A stretch of DNA of 8,447 bases from Porticoccus sp. (GTDB taxonomy: Bacteria; Pseudomonadota; Gammaproteobacteria; Pseudomonadales; Porticoccaceae). The number at the start of each line of letters is the position of its first letter. Position 1 is the first letter of the stretch. Both the position numbers and the translations under genes were made by a program. The stretch spans positions 1 to 8,447 of the forward strand of contig JALQUJ010000203.1 of NCBI GenBank assembly GCA_023263825.1, read 5' to 3'. Positions 6,514 to 8,447 of this stretch are shown here, piece after piece. The notes under the pieces are model-generated. The model worked only from the letters and a program-made list of their open reading frames with translations, did no database searches and was not told the DNA's origin.

Positions 6514-7060
6514 TGAGGTCATACTGACTCAAGTACGAGAACAACAACCTGTGGTTGGTATCAGTGCCTGCTTAACAGGACAAAATGTACGCTATGATGG
6601 TGGCAATAAATTCCACCAATTGATTCAGCAAGAATTAGCACCCTGGCTCAATTTTCAAGCAATTTGCCCTGAAGCTGAAGCACACCTTGGCGTACCACGC
6701 CCACCCGTACAGTTAGTAAAAACATCGGAAGGTATTCAGGCGTTGGGCGTTGAAGAAAAAACACTAAATGTCACTCAAACTTTAAACCATACATCGCAAC
6801 ACCTAGTTAAAAATTTCGGCTATAAGATGTGTGCCTATATAGTCAAGGCGCGATCACCCAGCTGCGGAGCAGGTTCGACACCTATTTATGATATGAGTGG
6901 AATACAAAAAAATGCTGGAAATGGAATCTTTGTAGAGACACTAAAAACATCTTTCCCCCACATAATGATTGTGGAAGAAAGTGTTTTCAATGATATTGTG
7001 ATGTGTAAAGACTTTCTAGAACAGTGCTACCAGCTACACCAAAAATTGGCTGGCTGTTAA
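6503..7060 (+). CDS. DUF523 protein, TudS-like (putative Fe-S thiouracil desulfidase family)
   Basis: About 185 residues. Typical DUF523 signatures appear in order: GISACLTGQNVRYDGG, ICPEAEAHLGVPRPP, KARSPSCGAGSTPIYD and GNGIFVETL. DUF523 includes TudS, which desulfurates 2-thiouracil using a [4Fe-4S] cluster held by three cysteines. Here Cys23 (SACL), Cys55 (CPE) and Cys121 (SPSCG) sit in the conserved motifs, so cluster binding is likely, but the substrate is not established. Single-domain: the DUF1722 partner often fused to DUF523 is absent. The ATG at 6503 overlaps the xerC end by 11 nt. A GTG at 6488 and a GTG at 6551, right before the core domain, are alternatives, and none has a good ribosome site. 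In Pseudomonas a HAD phosphatase gene follows xerC instead. Ends 3 nt from the opposing PII stop. Confidence 0.9.
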   Translation: MKNNEVILTQVREQQPVVGISACLTGQNVRYDGGNKFHQLIQQELAPWLNFQAICPEAEAHLGVPRPPVQLVKTSEGIQALGVEEKTLNVTQTLNHTSQHLVKNFGYKMCAYIVKARSPSCGAGSTPIYDMSGIQKNAGNGIFVETLKTSFPHIMIVEESVFNDIVMCKDFLEQCYQLHQKLAGC

Positions 7061-7063
7061 AAC

Positions 7064-7402
7064 TTATACAGCGTCACTTCCGGTTTCGCCAGTACGAATA
7101 CGGATCACTTCTTCAAGGCTAGTAATAAAGATTTTTCCATCACCAATTTTTCCCGTTTGGGCTGATTTGGTAATTGACTCTACTACAGCATCTACCTGGG
7201 CATCATCAATAGCTATTTCCAATTTCACTTTCGGTAGAAAATCCACCACATACTCTGCCCCACGATATAGCTCAGTGTGACCTTTTTGACGCCCAAAACC
7301 TTTTACTTCAGAAACAGTGATACCCTGAACACCTACATCCGCTAGGGCTTCACGAACATCATCTAATTTAAAGGGTTTTACAACCGCTGTAATAAGCTTC
7401 AT
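7064..7402 (-). CDS. glnK: Nitrogen regulatory protein PII (GlnK type)
   Basis: A trimeric signal protein that reads ATP/ADP, 2-oxoglutarate and glutamine status. GlnK-type proteins block the AmtB channel when nitrogen is plentiful. The 112 residues are canonical: the T-loop GRQKGHTELYRGAEY with uridylylation site Tyr51, the B-loop TGKIGDGK with Lys90, and C-loop Arg101 and Arg103 in RIRTGE. Start supported by AAGG 8 nt upstream (CAAGGTAGTCAT-ATG). I call it GlnK because it starts MKLITAVVKPFKLDD like Pseudomonas GlnK and lies next to amtB. Position 54 is Asp, as in E. coli GlnB, so glnB cannot be excluded. It sits downstream of amtB and behind that gene's terminator, so it should have its own promoter in the 7403-7558 leader. 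There is no room for a separate terminator before the convergent DUF523 gene. Confidence 0.95.
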   Translation of the reverse strand: MKLITAVVKPFKLDDVREALADVGVQGITVSEVKGFGRQKGHTELYRGAEYVVDFLPKVKLEIAIDDAQVDAVVESITKSAQTGKIGDGKIFITSLEEVIRIRTGETGSDAV

Positions 7403-7558
7403 ATGACTACCTTGCTTAATCTCACTTTTATTTGAGCATAAGCCTTCAACAGGCTCCGAATCTAATGATGGAAAAGATACACGTTCCGTTAATAAATTGC
7501 ACCCCGGTTTTTTTCATTAACCAAGATCCGAAATTTAATTTAGTTAAAATCAGCAGAT
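7403..7558 (-). other. Leader region between amtB terminator and PII gene
   Basis: About 155 bp without coding potential that should contain the PII promoter. I see no convincing sigma54 promoter (no GG-N10-GC arrangement), and only weak sigma70-like boxes. A 5-bp inverted repeat, AGCCT-N5-AGGCT, lies at 7441-7455. TGCACC at 7498-7503 resembles one half of an NtrC site but lacks the partner half. A T8 run lies at 7508-7514 on the plus strand. Confidence 0.35.
7409..7414 (-). promoter_or_regulatory. Ribosome binding site of the PII gene
   Basis: On the minus strand AAGG lies about 8 nt before the ATG at 7402, a good Shine-Dalgarno that fixes the PII start. Confidence 0.6.
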
Positions 7559-7590
7559 AAAAAAGGGAGATGGCTTTTAGGCCATCTCCC
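7559..7590 (-). terminator. Intrinsic terminator of amtB
   Basis: A perfect 10-bp stem (GGGAGATGGC at 7565-7574 pairing with GCCATCTCCC at 7581-7590) with a 6-nt loop is followed on the minus strand by six Ts (7564-7559). It lies about 30 nt after the amtB stop. The U-tract exists on the minus strand only, so it terminates amtB and does not act on plus-strand transcripts. It separates amtB from the PII gene. Confidence 0.95.
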
Positions 7591-7621
7591 TCAAAGAGAA
7601 GAAATTTACTGGTGAAAAATA

Positions 7622-8447
7622 TTACTTCACGCTGGTGAACTCAGGATAAGCTTCGATACCGCACTCAGATGCATCAACACCTTCATACTCATCCTGCTCA
7701 CCAACACGGATGCCCATAACCTGCTTAATAATGAACCAGGCAATAAAGCTGGTAATGAAGGTCCAAGCGAAAATCACGCCAATACCAGTCAACTGACCGA
7801 TCAGTGTAGCGTCTTCGTTGCCAGACAGGCAAACTGCCAGCAGACCCCAAATACCAACAACACCGTGAACTGAGATAGCACCAACAGGGTCATCAATCTT
7901 AAACTTATCCAATGTGATTACAGAGAACACAACCAAAATACCACCGGCGGCACCAATCAGTGTTGCACCAGTACCACCCCAATTTAGGGGTTCAGCAGTA
8001 ATAGCAACTAAACCTGCTAACGCGCCATTTACAGCCATGGTTAAATCCGCTTTACCAAACACTAAATGCGAAACGATTAATGCAGCAATTAAACCACCAC
8101 ATGCAGCGGCATTAGTATTAACAAAGATATCTGCTACGGCATTCGCTTCACCAATATCAGACACTTTCAGTTCGGAACCACCATTGAAACCAAACCAGCC
8201 CATCCAAAGGATAAACATACCAATAGCAGCCAGAGGCATGTTGGCACCAGGGATCGCGTTAACACGACCATCTGCTGTGTACTTACCTTTACGTGCTCCG
8301 AGTAAGATAACGCCAGCTAATGCTGCTGCCGCACCACACATATGCACAACACCTGATCCAGCAAAGTCTTGGAAACCTGCGGCATCAAGGAAACCACCGC
8401 CCCATTTCCACATTCCCTGCATAGGATAGATAAAGCCAGTCATCACA
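7622..8447 (-). CDS. amtB: Ammonium transporter AmtB, C-terminal part (5' end outside window)
   Basis: A trimeric inner-membrane channel for ammonium/ammonia, gated by PII. About 275 residues are visible and the frame is open to the window edge, so the upstream third is missing. The fragment shows DFAGSGVVHM, carrying the first pore histidine (residue 35 of the fragment), the helix GMFILWMGWFGFNGGSEL, the NTNAAACGGLIAAL helix, NGALAGLVAITAEP, and DDPVGAISVHGVVGIWG with the second pore histidine (residue 194). Several strongly hydrophobic helices are evident. The cytosolic tail begins GIRVGEQDEYEGVDASECG, the GlnK-contact region, and is extended by about 10 residues (AYPEFTSVK) relative to E. 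coli. Followed by a strong terminator and then the PII gene. The promoter is outside the window. Confidence 0.96.
   Translation of the reverse strand, partial: VMTGFIYPMQGMWKWGGGFLDAAGFQDFAGSGVVHMCGAAAALAGVILLGARKGKYTADGRVNAIPGANMPLAAIGMFILWMGWFGFNGGSELKVSDIGEANAVADIFVNTNAAACGGLIAALIVSHLVFGKADLTMAVNGALAGLVAITAEPLNWGGTGATLIGAAGGILVVFSVITLDKFKIDDPVGAISVHGVVGIWGLLAVCLSGNEDATLIGQLTGIGVIFAWTFITSFIAWFIIKQVMGIRVGEQDEYEGVDASECGIEAYPEFTSVK

Noticed and set aside
7498..7514. NtrC-binding site before the PII gene
   Set aside because: Only one half-site (TGCACC) is present; the position of the second half is a T-run.
7914..8429. Long plus-strand open frame of 171 codons opposite amtB
   Set aside because: It is antisense to a well-supported AmtB coding region. 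The predicted Pro/Ala/Ile-rich product is what the complement of hydrophobic Gly/Ala/Val codons gives, and there is no ribosome site.

Overview
This window comes from a gammaproteobacterium. The run cyaY / lptM - lysA - dapF - DUF484 - xerC, followed by PII and amtB, is a conserved chromosomal neighbourhood in Pseudomonas and related marine gammaproteobacteria. The moderate, slightly AT-leaning base composition would suit a marine Cellvibrionales-like or Oceanospirillales-like lineage, but that placement is an inference and I cannot name the genus. Everything here is core chromosome. I see no mobile element, CRISPR array, tRNA or rRNA.

Layout. (1) Positions 1-1139 hold the 3' part of argH, the last enzyme of arginine synthesis. 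(2) Positions 1158-1859 hold a poorly conserved protein ending in a SPOR (peptidoglycan-binding) domain. Its expected N-terminal membrane anchor lies in a different reading frame from the rest, so the gene looks frameshifted, or the sequence has indel errors. (3) cyaY (bacterial frataxin) lies on the minus strand at 1949-2326, with overlapping divergent promoters between it and the plus-strand cluster. (4) A six-gene plus-strand cluster spans 2445-7060: lptM (small OM lipoprotein), lysA, dapF, a DUF484 gene, xerC and a DUF523/TudS-like gene. Several junctions overlap or nearly touch, which suggests co-transcription and translational coupling. (5) On the minus strand, amtB (its 5' end lies beyond the window) is followed by a textbook intrinsic terminator and then a separate PII gene (glnK type). 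This is the reverse of the usual glnK-amtB order.

How the genes work together. DapF makes meso-diaminopimelate, which feeds both peptidoglycan and LysA, so lysA-dapF controls the branch point between cell wall and lysine. LptM assists the LPS-export translocon. XerC resolves chromosome dimers at division, and the SPOR protein, if functional, would act at the septum. The PII-AmtB pair handles ammonium uptake and nitrogen sensing. CyaY modulates Fe-S cluster assembly, and the DUF523 protein carries three cysteines expected to hold an Fe-S cluster.

I found no convincing new multi-gene system. The observations most worth checking are the frame break in the SPOR gene, the DUF523 gene sitting after xerC where a HAD phosphatase gene is usual in relatives, the inverted amtB/glnK order, and a small repeat-driven insertion in frataxin.
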